Assembly: GCA_013420905.1 (NCBI GenBank)
Contig: JAAXNY010000006.1
Span: 4,030,001-4,094,000, forward strand
From: Collybia mongolica
Lineage: Eukaryota; Basidiomycota; Agaricomycetes; Agaricales; Clitocybaceae
Reading direction: 5' to 3'
Length of the DNA: 64,000 bases
The stretch's first letter is position 1. The number at the start of each line of letters is the position of its first letter. This document shows positions 46,700 through 59,236 of this stretch, in pieces. The notes below the pieces were generated by a model. The model did not search any database. It saw only the letters and a program-made list of their open reading frames with translations, and was not told the origin of the DNA. The translations under genes were made by a program, and so were the position numbers.

Positions 46700-48292
46700 A
46701 TGACTGACATCAACGCAGTAGGAATTCAAGGACCTATCCTGACTCCATCTTCGGATGGCTACGAGAAGGCAATTTCGCGGGTTTCCCAAACTTCGGTTCT
46801 TCGCGCTGCCTATGTCGTTTTCCCCACTTCAATCTCAGATATACCCCTTGCGATCAAATTTGCGCTTGCTCAAAACCCTCCCCTCGAAATCGCCGTCAAA
46901 GGTGGCGGCTGCCACAGTACCACCGCATCATCATCCGAAGGGGGGCTGGTCATTGACCTGTCTAAACTCAACAAGGTGACTCTGTCGGCAGACAAGCAGT
47001 CTGTCGCTGTGCAAGGCGGTGCTGTATGGGGAGATGTTTATTCAGCACTTGCGGAAGATGAACTTGTAGCTGTTGGAGGAAACGTATGGTTTGTGGGAGT
47101 TGGGGGTTACCTTACTGGAGGCGGATATTCTAGCCTTTCAGGAAAATATGGGCTGGCCGTTGATAACCTCCTGGGTGCAACAGTGGTCTTATCGGATGGT
47201 CGAATCGTCCAATGCAACAAAGAAAAAGAACCTGATCTATTCTGGGCCATCCGAGGTACGGCCTTTCAGAAAACTTCATGATATATTCTACTTACCTTGC
47301 CTTCGAGGTGGAACCAACCAATTTGGTATCGTCACCGAGTTTGTAATGAAGACCCATCGTAATGTTCCTGCTCTCGTTGGTGCCCTTGCCTATCCTGGAA
47401 CCGAACTTGCCAACGTCCTGAAAGTGACTCATGTACGTGTTCAGTCTATCTTTCGCTGTATTGTTACTGAGCGTTTCACAGGATTTCATAAAAAATCAAC
47501 CACCCAAGTCCCACCTCATCGTCTCGTTTGCACGTGCCCCCCCTCATTTCTATGTAAGAAATTTGTTCCCCCCGCCGCGCCGTTTATAAATGCCGTCTAT
47601 CTAGCCCGGCATCATGGTCTTGCCATACATCGAAAACGACGCGGGAGATGCTGAGAAACTCCTCGCACCCTTCCGCACTGAGATCACGCCTGTTTTTGAA
47701 CAAGTGGGAATTGCGCCGACTTTTAACGCCGTGTCCCATGGCGCCGACTCGGTTATGGCACATGCTCCGCCCAGGGCAGTTAACGGAGGTGCCATGTTCA
47801 GCGAATTATGGGATGATGTCGTAGAGAAGGTCTTTGGCGAATGGGTTGCCTTCACAGAAAATGAGGATCGTAGGGGGACCACAGTAATGTGGGAATTTGG
47901 TGCCCAAGCTAAGATCGCAAAAGTTCCGCTGGAGGACACAGCCTTCCCTGTTAGAAAACCACATTATTACGCTGCTATTACTAGCATGTGCGTGCAATGC
48001 TTACTCGATTTTTATGTTTTTCCACTCATGCTCCACCAGGCATACTTTACCGGAGTCGGACACTCCTTCCCGAGAGTGGATTGCAAAGATGACCAGATTC
48101 ATTAAGGATGCGAATGCAGAGAGATCTGGGACAAAATTGGCTACTCCCACAAACTTTTCTCTGGGCCCTAGCTACGCCACTGTAGAGGAAGTGTTTGGGA
48201 ACAATCTGAACCGTCTGAGGAAGGTCAAGGCTATCTATGACCCAAAGAAAGTTTGGAGCAAGGGTTGGGTCATTGAGCCGGACTTTCAGTAA
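46700..48292 (+). CDS. FAD-binding PCMH-type oxidase
   Basis: Five exons (46700-47255, 47308-47432, 47482-47553, 47605-47987, 48040-48292) give 462 residues. The FAD domain shows FPTSISDIPLAIKFAL, KGGGCHSTTASSSEGGLVID, GGAVWGDVY, VGVGGYLTGGGYSSLSGKYG and GGTNQFGIVTEFV, ending in the BBE-type YDPKKVWSKGWVIEPDF. The usual KGGGHS reads KGGGCHS (Cys71-His72), so the flavin-linking His is shifted by one or replaced by Cys. The second-site Cys of bicovalent enzymes is absent (VGVGG lacks the CP). No signal peptide, so probably cytosolic. The substrate is unknown. It is only distantly like the 37.6-39.6 kb oxidase, so not a recent duplicate. Confidence 0.87.
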
Positions 48293-48666
48293 GTCTAAAC
48301 CGATCCAAATATCGAAGCTGGTTCAACGAGATAGAATTACAGAGGATGTAGATTAGCTGTGAGGTTGTAGATATCAATTCAAATGATTGTTGTGTGTGTG
48401 AAGTATCACAAGCTGTGTTGTCAATATGTGTACGAATGACAGTCCTTTCAGACTTTGATAAACGCCAAGATAGGCAAGTGGCTTGAAGAGATTGAAGGGA
48501 TGCCGCTAGTACACTAACGAAAGAGAGGGGTAGAGGAAAATGCATATAATCTAAATCTACTGTATAGACCAAAATACGATAGCATGGATTTTAGGGTAGT
48601 AGGCGGTATAATAGGGTATGATGTATCTTGTTGGGCAGTATTCGTATACAAACCACGACAAATAAA
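48293..48666. other. Convergent 3' region
   Basis: 374 bp between the stop codons of the FAD oxidase (plus) and dynactin (minus). No coding signal seen. Confidence 0.4.
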
Positions 48667-51600
48667 TTATACATTACTGATAACACTTGCTCTGTCAAGC
48701 AGTTCCTGAACTCGTCGACTCAGGCGCTCTCCCTCCATCTTGCGCTCCAGCACCTGGTGAGCTGGTGACTTCTTTTTCGGCATCCAGACCTTTCCTCCCT
48801 TTGCTTCTGCACGCTTGGCGTTGAGTACAGATAGATCAACAACACGAGGGGAAGAAGAGAATTTGATGACGTCACGATACAGCATCTTGGCCTCTGAAGT
48901 GAGCGACCTTAGTGTTGGCGGAGGTGGCAAAGCATCGGAATCAGAATCATCCGTGTCTGAGAGGCCAGATGGGTCCAAAGGTGGCGTTGGTAACCGACTG
49001 ATCGGTTCTGGGAGGGCAGGTAAAGCCTCAATTTCTCGAAGTAGGTCCTGGCCCTTGAGGTATGAATTTTCTGTTCGCAGGAACCGGACTGTACCACGAA
49101 GCGCATCAATCTAAAAGTAGCCATAAGATAAGACCGCATAGAACATATGATCAGGTATTACCTGTTCTAGTAGATATGACGTTTCCAAGCTTCCTTCGAT
49201 AGGAATGTTCTCAGTCTCCGGCTGTGTGACGCCAGGGGCTGCCCTGCGGTTAGCAACATCACTAACAAGCACGATAAAGCCTTTACCTTGGCGTTCTTGT
49301 CCAGCACTCAAAGCCTTAAGTTTCGCGTTGTCTTGTTCCAACACATCCAGATCTGCTTGGAGTTGTTCCATGGCTTCCTCATAATGCCGTTCTTGCTTTC
49401 TAGCTTTCAAGAGCTCAGTCTCGAGGGCAACCAGTCCATCGGCCTGCTTCTTCGAAGCTTCCATACGACGCTCTAACAATTCAATTTTAACTGTTGATTC
49501 CTGAATACTTTGGTCTCGTGTCTTGAGGCTGCGGACCAGCCCTTGCATTTCATCGTTGAGTTGTGCCACCTTCCTCTCAGCTTCGATGTTGACTGCCATG
49601 CTGGTTTTAATCTCCCCGATTCTTGTCACCCATGGAGCCACGCCAGTTACTTGAGATATTATCAGTACGGATCGATAGTATGCTGATGAGTCTCACTTTT
49701 GAGAGCATTTTCAGGCTCCATTGCTGACGGGAGGAGCTCGTTGCCTTCTCGGACAAGCTGGGAAATGTAAGTACCAATGGCTTCCCATACGGATTCTCCT
49801 GGTCGGATGTCTTTGGCAACGGTAGAAGATGCTATTTGCTTGACGTAAGCAAGAACGGTAGTTAATTGGAATGAGGACTTCGCGCTGCGTGCATCGCTTA
49901 GGTGCGGCATAATTTGCTGTGCCAACTGAACAAATGGTCAGTAACCGGGAGTGAGGAAAAGTTGAGTTACGGACCGATATACCGAAGTTGACAAGTTCGG
50001 CAACGGAATTGCACAAAGCCTTCATTTGTGGAATGAGATGCGCCTTGAGGACGGTGCTGTCTTCCATGAGTTCATCGAGTCGTTTGGTAAGTTTTCTGTG
50101 ACCAATTCATGAGTTTTAATATTCGGGGGAAGGCCAACGCCGACGCACTTAGAAAGATTTTTTGCACCCTTGCACTGATCCAACAGCTCTTGTAGGGGTT
50201 GGAACATGGCGATCTCAATATCATATCCACCCATATCCAAGATGACCTCTGATTGACAAATACTAAGTGGCTATCCTCTGGCAGTACATACGAATGACTT
50301 ACCCTCTTCCTGGAGAAGCGCCATTATTGAGGTTTTGGTGAGACCGATAGATGCAGCAAACATATCGAGGTCGCGATCGAAGGATAATACATATCCTAAT
50401 TCCCGCTCGCCAAGGTCATGCTCGAAGTTATCAAAGTAAGTCTCAGCAATGTGGTCGAACTGTGCTTGTATCCTTTGGAGTAGTCAGCATGAGGCCTGGA
50501 AAGAAGCAATGGCCACCTACTTGACAATGTCGCTAACACATTCCATCTCCCGGAATTCATCGCGGCGCAAAAGATTGATGTGAATGTCGAGGCGTTTCTC
50601 CATTGGCGCAATTTCTTGATAAATACGTCCAATGTTTAGGAAGGATTCTACATCACATCGCCTGAGAACGGCAGCGAAGCGTTTACAGAGGGTCGACAAC
50701 CCGGATATACGTCCTCTCATCTAAGTGATAAGATTTTAAGAGTAAACTGTTTATGAATGGATGTAGTTCTTACCTCACAAACACCAACTAATACTTCAGA
50801 GACGGGGCCGTTAAGCGACTCTGGTAGGCCATGTGCCTGCGCCACCACAGCGTTGATCAAATCCGCTTTGTAGGCCAGTCTCTGGAAGAAGAGATAACAG
50901 CTCGTTGCATCACTGTCAGATTCAACGTAAAGTTGGGGAAGGTAAGGCTGGACATTCTGTCAGTAGGTTGATTGTGGGAATATGAGATGATCGCTATACC
51001 TGGACAATTCCTAAAAGCTCCCTGGTTTCCCTCGCTTCCAGTTTCTTGATCTCGAGCTCAATGTTTTTAGCTTGATTCTTGGAGGCGCTGGATTGCAATT
51101 TGAGGTTCAAGGACATCATCGCGGCGGTCTGAGAGGCTGCGGAGGCTGATTCACTCTGAGCGGTCTGGGTCTGGGTTCGGAGATTGTCGAGCTCGCTGAG
51201 AAATGAATCAGCGGTTGTAGATGTGAGTGATAAGTTCAACAGACTTTTGAAGTTGCAGTACGAGCTCCCTGAATTGGTTGATTGTATTCTCCAGATCCTG
51301 GCAAGCGTCTTCTAGGGAGTCAATCTTCTGTACATATTCGCGAATTCGAGTTTCCTTCGTTTCTAAGTCACTGTCAGAAAGACGTATCCATTTAAAAGAT
51401 ACAAAACTCTTACCGAGATCTTCATGTAGCTGCTTTTCGGTCTCGACATGATTTTCTTCCAATTCATCACTCAGCTCTTTGAGGGCTTCAAGATCTTCGA
51501 TTGTAATCCGCATTTCTTCGATTTTCTGCGCACGTTGTTAAACCTAATTTGCAGAGAGATAGGTAACGTACCTCGCCGAGCATGAGATTGCGTTCTGTGA

Positions 51601-53239
51601 GTTGAACCAACATCTCCTCTGCGCCTAAAGCATCATCTAGTTGCAACTTAAGGTCCTCAATCTGAGTCTCCGCATTGGACAGCTTGATGAGAGAAGACTC
51701 GTATTGGGCTGCGCGAATAATTCAACTTGAAAGTTAGGTGAAGCAACGGATCTCCTACATTGTAGTTCATCAATTCCAATGATGTCTTTTTCCATTTCAG
51801 ATATTCTCCGCCGTTGGTCTTGTTCCGTCTCTTGTGACATATCTCGTAACCTAGCAGACTGTCAATGGAGGAGCAAGGAGGATACAGAAAAAATCACTTT
51901 ATTAGAGCTTCTTTCAGTCGCTCGTTATGTTTTTCGAGTTGAATGTAGGCAAGGGAATCTTTCCCTGTCGACGCTCGGGCTCCCACGTCGTCGGGTGCAT
52001 CTGCGGTGGTCAGCTATCCCATCTTCAAATCCTTCTATTGAATCTCACCTCCATTTTTCAAGACGCCCATCTCAACCTCAACTACGGCCAGCTTTTCCCT
52101 AACTTCCTCCAACTCAGTTTCCGCTATTTCTGCTCTCTCCTCTGCCACCTCCTTATCCAACATCGCCATCTCCAACTGTTCTTGAGCATCAAGAATACGA
52201 GATTCAGAAAGTTGAGCAAGCTGCTGCGCATCAGCAAGCTCACGTCGAGTGGCGATGAGCTCTGTTTGTTGCGAGTTGAGCTTCGCTTGAAGTTTTGGCC
52301 GCAAGGCAACAAATGATTCAGCTTCAGAAAGCCGTGTCTCGAGTTCCCGAACATGTCGAGAATCATCTGCTCGTTTCGCCTCGAGGACGCGGATTTTGGC
52401 ACGTAGCTCCTGGAGTTCCTGGTCATCCTGAATATTCTGTGCACAGGTTTAATGCAATCCTCCAATAAACTGATAAATAACATACTATGACGTGATTTAG
52501 GGACGATGGAGGTCGAGATGGTGGCCGTGGGACTGGAGATGTTCCAGAAAAAGAAGATGGTGGTGGTGGTGGTGGGGGGGTAGAGAATTGAGGAGGCGGC
52601 ATCGCCAGAGGGGAGGAAGTTCGCTTGGTCGACTGCGAAGTGGGTGATGCTCGAGGTCTATTGGGTGAATCTGAATTTCGTGAGGTGGGACTAGGTGGTA
52701 CGACATGCTCTTGTGCGGCGGGGAAGGACTTTCGCGGCTGTAGAGAGAGGGAGGCACGCTTCGTTGGGGACTGAATGGGGCGGACACGCGTCAATGTTGC
52801 GGGAACTGGGATGGCGACAGGCTTTGCAGGACTGGTAGAGCGAGGAGATGCATTGGATGATGGTGGAGTCCGGATACTAGTAGAACCTGCGCGCAAGAGT
52901 CCTGAACTGGGCGTCCGCTGGTGACCTGCTGGACGGGCCGCGGCTTGTCGCTACAAAATAATGTACACGTCGTAATTTGTCGGAGAAAAGGTATAAACTG
53001 CGTACTATCTCAATTTCCGGGCCATAAGTTGCCCTGATCTGACTTGGCCTTACGAAAACCCCGTGTCCCGGTTTACAATTGAAGTAGGAAACGCCATTGA
53101 CAGTGCCGTCGTTCTTCCCGTTAGGTTCGTATAGCTCTACCCCAACCCATTTGCCGGTCGAGAAGGAGGTTGAGCCAGAAAATCTCACCACACCTCGGCC
53201 TTGAGGTATCGCAACGATGGTGCCAAGTGCGGGGTCCAT
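48667..53239 (-). CDS. Dynactin large subunit p150Glued
   Basis: ATG 53239 begins a CAP-Gly domain in exon 1 (53239-53006): [20 protein letters not shown], then the GKNDG motif and [12 protein letters not shown]. Exon 2 (52950-52486) is a Ser/Pro/basic linker. From 52436 on, long heptad-rich coiled coil continues through [20 protein letters not shown], then the conserved dynactin block [20 protein letters not shown] and [20 protein letters not shown], more coiled coil, and an end at DRASVISNV (48667). Size is roughly 1,250 residues by span. It links dynein to microtubule plus ends and cargo. The junction around 52040-52080 is uncertain: donor gtcttg gives a 51-nt intron and an open frame, while the stronger-looking gtgaga would leave only about 35 nt. 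The gene is divergent from Kog1/Raptor. Confidence 0.9.
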
Positions 53240-53683
53240 ATTACTGACGCACCAGAGTGCGCAGGCGGATTATGATCCCCTTGGACACGACGGTATGATT
53301 GAAGCGTCAACAGAGATATGGCCTGTAATAAAGCGTGTAGGACAGGAGAATTATCGATATAACATGTAAAGACGGTACAAAAGCAAGGAAAGGGTGGAAT
53401 AAATATTACATAGTGGCCACATGCTCAGGCCTCGACGCTTACAAAATAATCATCGCTTGTCTCTTACATACTCAGCTACTTTCCACCTTTTAGCAATCTT
53501 GGGACCATCCATCATATCAAGAACCTGAATCACTGGCTAATTGTGAGTATCTTTCCGTGCAATCATATACTTTAATTCCATTGTTGGCTCAACTCTAGAA
53601 TATTAAGGTAGTTTTGTCGTCGGAATTGGTCGACGGTTTCTCCTGTGCCTCAAGCGGATCATAGGGTTGGTTAGGTGGTGTCA
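53240..53683. promoter_or_regulatory. Shared divergent promoter, dynactin / Kog1
   Basis: 444 bp between two start codons pointing apart. CT-rich stretches lie at 53455-53530. No specific binding site is claimed. Confidence 0.55.
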
Positions 53684-56600
53684 ATGTTTGCAGGACAACA
53701 GAGTCAACCCCCGCGAAACGGGCCTCGTTTTGCTCCAGGTGTGTACAACTTCGGGGTCGTCGTCACGAAACCATGGACTCTGATCCACCATCCTAGGTGG
53801 GGGTTTGTGGGCAAAGGGAACACGAACAAGAGCAGATGCACAAAGCTCAGATTCTGATACAGAGCGCGACTATCGTTCTACCTCCCGATCTGATCCATCC
53901 TCTAACGCACGAAACTCCAGAGGAACCGCAGACACAGCTAGTCCTGATGCCCGAGTAAATGGCTCCATCGAAACCCTGCCTGACCCAGCACCAATAATCC
54001 CCTATTGGTCCGCAAAGCGTCACCTAACGTGCGGCAACCCAACTCCGGGTCCGCCGTGGTCGTCGAAACCCATTCCTTGGCGTGGTTCGTCTCCGGGAAA
54101 ATTAAAGACCGTCACAGCTGCTTTGGTGTTGTGCCTCAATATCGATGTCGACCCACCCGATGTCATTAAAACAAATCCTTGCGCCGTTTTGGAATGCTGG
54201 GTTGATCCGCACACCATGCCTTCACATAAAGCTCTTGAAGCGATTGGATCAAACCTTCACCACCAGTTCGAAGGACTTAGTGGAAAAGTCAACTATAAAC
54301 CCATATTAGATCCTTCGTTAGAAGACCTGCGAAGATTTTGCCAAACATCGCGGAAACAGGCTAAGGACGAAGCTGTCCTCTTCTATTATAACGGGCATGG
54401 TGTACCAAAACCCACAGCGAGTGGTGAATTATGGTGCTTTAATAGGGATTACACACAGTATATCCCAGTATCTTTGCAGGAGGTTCAAAGCTGGCTGGGT
54501 TCACCTGGTGTTTACATTTGGGATTGCTCTGCTGCAGGCCATCTCCTCCTCAATTTCAACGCTTTCGCAGAGCGACGCGATAACGATGTCAATATGTTGC
54601 ACGGGGGTTATCCTGATGGAACACAACCATTAATGAATTCTATACAACTAGCCGCATGCGCAGCGAACGAACAACTGCCATCCTGTCCAGAACTGCCCGC
54701 TGACGTCTTCACGTCATGCCTAACTTCTCCCATTGATATTGCCCTCCGATACTTTATCATGAATCACCAGCTACCAAACAATATCACTGCTGATATGGTG
54801 TTGCAGCTACCGGGGGACCTCAAAGATCGACGTACACCCCTGGGGGAACTCAACTGGATTTTTACTGCCATAACGGACACCATCGCATGGACAACATTTT
54901 CCCGTGAAATCTTTACACGACTGTACCGATGTGATCTTTTGATCGCCTCCCTGTTTCGGAATTTTCTTCTTGCAGAGCGTATAATGAAAGACTATCACTG
55001 CACCCCACACACATACCCAGCACTACCACCCACCAACACACATCCTCTATGGGCAACCTGGGATTTAGCTGTTGACACATGCCTCCGCCAATTGCCTGAC
55101 CTGTTGGCAAAGGCTTCAGATGTGAATGTTCCTCCTGGCTCCTCTCCTACGGTATCGAGTGGTATGAAGCCAGGCCGAATTGGGCAGATGAACCGCCAGG
55201 ACAGAGCCAATGTTTCCGTCGGGATGTCTGGAGAAAAACCATATGCCTACGTACGTAGTCGATTCTTCGCAGATCAACTTACAGCCTTCGAAGTTTGGAT
55301 ATCACGCGGTGGATCGGCGTTGACTAAACGTGGCCCAATGTCTTTGCCGCCTGCAGGAGACAGATACTCCGGAGAAGCTGTTAATGATTTTCAAGAGCAA
55401 GACGGCATTATGGAGCATCATCTCGTTCCTCGGAAACCTCCCGATCAGCTTCCAATTGTGCTCCAAGTCCTTCTTTCCCAGCCTCATCGTCTCCGCGCTC
55501 TTATCCTCTTGTCTCAATTCGTCGATCTCGGGCCGTGGGCCGTTCATCTTGTGCTCACTATAGGAATCTTCCCTTATATTTCCAAGCTTCTCCAGGCACC
55601 TAGCCAGGACCTTCGCCCCGTATTGATCTTCATTTGGGCCCGAATTCTTGCCGTAGATCCCTCAGTACAGGTAGATCTCCTCAACACTCAAGGCTACAAA
55701 TATTTCGCCGGTGTTCTTGGATCCAAGAATGATGAAGTTCTGCCCAACAGTTCGGAACACAAAGCTATGTGCTCTTTCATCCTCTCTGCAATTTCGCGCG
55801 ACTTTCCTCACGGACAACAAGCATGCTGGGATGACAGGGTGTTCGATAGCTGCTATGAACGCCTGGAAGAACCGGACTTTCTGCTGCGGCAATGGACGTC
55901 GCTCTGCGTCGCGCAAATGTGGGACGCCAATGATGAAATAAAGATCTATGGGGTTGACCGCGGCACACAGGATAAACTCATTGGCATGTTATCCGACGAC
56001 TCAGCAGAGGTGCGGTCGGCAGCATTGTATGCTCTTGGCACTTTCATGGGCGCAAGTGGTTCTGCGGACCCTAACAAGCAAGGTGGAGGTGGATCAGGAA
56101 CCATGTACCAACTCGAAGAACGCGTTCATTTCAGAATGGAGGTCGCCGTGGCGACTGGCGCTACACTTGCCATTAAGGATGACGCCAGTCCGATGTGCAG
56201 GAAAGAGCTCCTCGTTGTCATCAGCTGTTTAGTTAAAGAGTGGCGCGGTTACTTCGTTGTTTGCGCCTGGTTATATTGGGAAGAAGATAGGAAGTGGAGG
56301 GCAGGTTTAAGTGGGCACTACACATCCCCGCTGCACGACGAGGATGTGACTAACCAAGCGATTGCAGAATGGTTGGACGGTTTCGATGATGATCTACTTA
56401 GAGAAGAGAACAGAGTGCTCCTCTCTTCTTTTTTCACCATCTTTGTGGTGCTCCTCGATCTGTCTGTCGATCCATACCAGGAAGTTGCAACTAACGCCCA
56501 AACTGTGGTTGACTATATCATGGCACTCCTCCTTGAATCCCCCTTCACTCGACTCGATTCCACTTCATTGGACGCACCTCCCACTGTGCCTGTGGATCGC

Positions 56601-58875
56601 GACCGAAGAAATTCGCCCCAAATGAGCGCGCGGGTTACATCCATGCAAACCTCTCCGTCTTTTAGTCTTCCACCACCCTCTCCTGGCGGCATTCGCCCCG
56701 CCCTCAGTCGAAGTGACACGATGAACACGATCTCTTCTGGAGTCTCGAACACTTTACGCCGAACCTCATCCTTTGCTAATACCCTCAAGTCGATCGCGAA
56801 CGGGATCGCCTTCCCTGCGATTGAGGACGGCCGTGCATCGCCTGCCTTGAGTAGTTCAGTTAACCAAACTAGAGTAGACCCAGTGGACCTTTCGAGGCCC
56901 CCGTCACCGAACCTCAATTTCGCACAGTATACTTCACCTTACTCACGCCCGCCAACTCCCCAAGGTGGATCCTCATCACCCCATATTGCGCCATCCCCTC
57001 GACTACCCCACGACATCCATGACCCACATCCACCGATGGACTTCCTTCCCTGTGACGTAATGGAAGCACTAATGGAAGAAGACATGGAAAGACTTAGGTC
57101 ACGGCGAAGAGCAGGTGGGCATCGCCGGCGACACCATCACAATTCGGGATCTTTACCAAGTCCAAATGGGAGTACTTTCTCGATGGATTCGACAAGCAGC
57201 AGCGTAATTCTTGGTTTGGGGACTGGTTCCGGGATTCGTGACGTTCTTCCACTCAAAAGCACTTTCTTCGATTGGTGTTGTGAATATTTCAAGGAACCCC
57301 AAATGAGGGTAAGCACGTAGTTCGCTCCCTACGACTCATCCTCAATGAATTACAGCAAGCGGAGCCAGATGAACCTGGTAGTCTGCAGTACAACTATCAA
57401 GTTTGGCGACAGCAGCGAAACGAGCAGATCAGCATTGAAACGCAGTCTCAGGCTGATATAGCAGGTTGGTAAAACTTCTAGTACGCAATACAATATTGCT
57501 AACATTTTTTTTAGAAGAACGTAGATGGGATAGACCGGTAGCAACTCTTCAAGTGGCAGGACACCCTCTCACAATGGCATTCCATTCATACGACCAACAT
57601 CTTGTAGTTGCCAACGAAACGGACATGATCAGGTAAATTGGCTTTCCATCCCTCCATTTTAACCATTTTAACTGTATCTGACAATACTTGATAGTGTCTG
57701 GGACTGGTCTCAGAGAAAACGCCTGAATTATTTCTGCAACGGAAATCCAAAGGGAACGAGCATCACTTCCGTTCACTTCATCAACCAGGATGTTGGGGGG
57801 ATAATTGTTACTGGCTCTGGTGAGAACTGGCATTTTTCATCATGGCAAAAAGAGTTTACTGTTAAACATAGCCGATGGTATAATCCGTCTGTATCGAAAC
57901 TACGATACAACTCTTGACCAAGGGCCAGTCCAAATGGTCAGCGCCTTCCGTGGCCTCAACGAAGTAATTCAGATGAGACAAGGAAGTGGTGTGGTTACAG
58001 ATTGGAAGCAATCCACGGGTACTTTATTAGTGGGAGGTGACTCTCGCGTGATTAAAGTATGGGATGCCCAGACCGAAACACAGGGCTTGGTATGTCTTTG
58101 TTGGCCATCAAATTAATACATACTTATCGTGATTCATAGGATTTGGACACTAATTCTGAAAGCCCCGTTACGGCAATTGTATCGGACCCAGGGGCAGCTC
58201 AGACCTTCATTGCAAGCTTTGCAGATGGCATTGTTAAAGTCTTTGATCGGCGCTTGGATGAAGAAGATTCAATTGTGAGAACGTATAGTGAACACACCAC
58301 TTGGGTACAAAATGTCCGCTGGCACCCAACATTGAATGGCCATCTACTGTCAGCGAGGTGCGCATCAACTACATGAACTTATCTCATTTGTTAACGGACA
58401 CTATCATTTATAGCTTGGATAGCCAGGTCAAGCTCTGGGATTTGCGTGGATCAGATAGTGCGGTGAAAACTTGGGACTTGCACCCTAGCGGCCTGTCAGC
58501 CTTCGACGTGCATCCATCCGCTGGCGTTTTCGCATCGTAAGTTACAGCCCTATCCTAAAGCCTATATATGTGACTTTTTTACAGATCATCGTCAATAACC
58601 CCCGCAAATTGGAGATCTCAGCGCATTGTTGTAAATTCTCTGCACCGATCTAGTCCCCTCTCTGCATACAACATATCTACTGGCCTTACACTCCATCCCA
58701 TTCGAGCGCTCCCCTCACCTTTCATCCCAAGGACCAGTTCGTTAGTTTTCCACCCAACAGAAATGCTCTACGGTCTGGGTGAGCCCGATGGCACCAGTAC
58801 GTTTATTTCTTTGTTTTATTTCATCACACCAATATTGTTCTCGCAGTTCGAATCATGGGGTGTAAACTGACGTAA
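53684..58875 (+). CDS. KOG1: TORC1 subunit Kog1/Raptor
   Basis: Ten exons (53684-53738, 53797-57308, 57356-57464, 57515-57632, 57695-57819, 57872-58089, 58140-58357, 58414-58536, 58585-58796, 58847-58875) give 1,572 residues. The N-terminal caspase-like RNC domain is clear: ALVLCLNIDVDPPDVIKT, FYYNGHGVPKPT and IWDCSAAGHLLLNF, followed by LPADVFTSCLTSPIDIALRY. HEAT repeats follow (LIGMLSDDSAEVRSAALYAL), then a Ser/Pro-rich disordered linker (about 960-1170), and the C-terminus is a WD40 propeller (SVWDWSQRKR, VIKVWDAQT, VKLWDLRG). Raptor presents substrates to TOR kinase and is required for nutrient signalling. ATG 53684 is chosen because a 58-nt intron joins it in frame. Exon 2 holds three quarters of the protein, in contrast to the many tiny exons of neighbouring genes. 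Confidence 0.93.
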
Positions 58876-59236
58876 AGCCCGCTTGCTATAACCATTGTAT
58901 ACACCATCCATGATCTTGCTTCCATACTATCGCTTCTTATCTACTTGGAACCTAGCAAGTACTACTCGCAGCTAATTGAACATATAAAACTGTAATTACA
59001 GAATGTTTTTGCGGACCTCGGGCCGGCCATGCCAGTAGTGTGATATTTGTCTTTTGAGCCCAAAGCAAACACTTGTTCCCTTACCACACCACCACCTGAA
59101 ATTGCTTTCAGCCACAGGTGACATTAGCAGCCACAACGCACGACAACGTTTGCGGCGCATATTATCAATATTTATCTATTCACCTCTACTCACGTCTGCA
59201 TTTTTATTGCGGGTCAAGATCCTACTATAGAGCTCA
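58876..59236. promoter_or_regulatory. Promoter region of the C2H2 gene
   Basis: 361 bp between the Kog1 stop and the ATG at 59237, same strand. No coding signal. Regulatory sites not identified. Confidence 0.35.
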
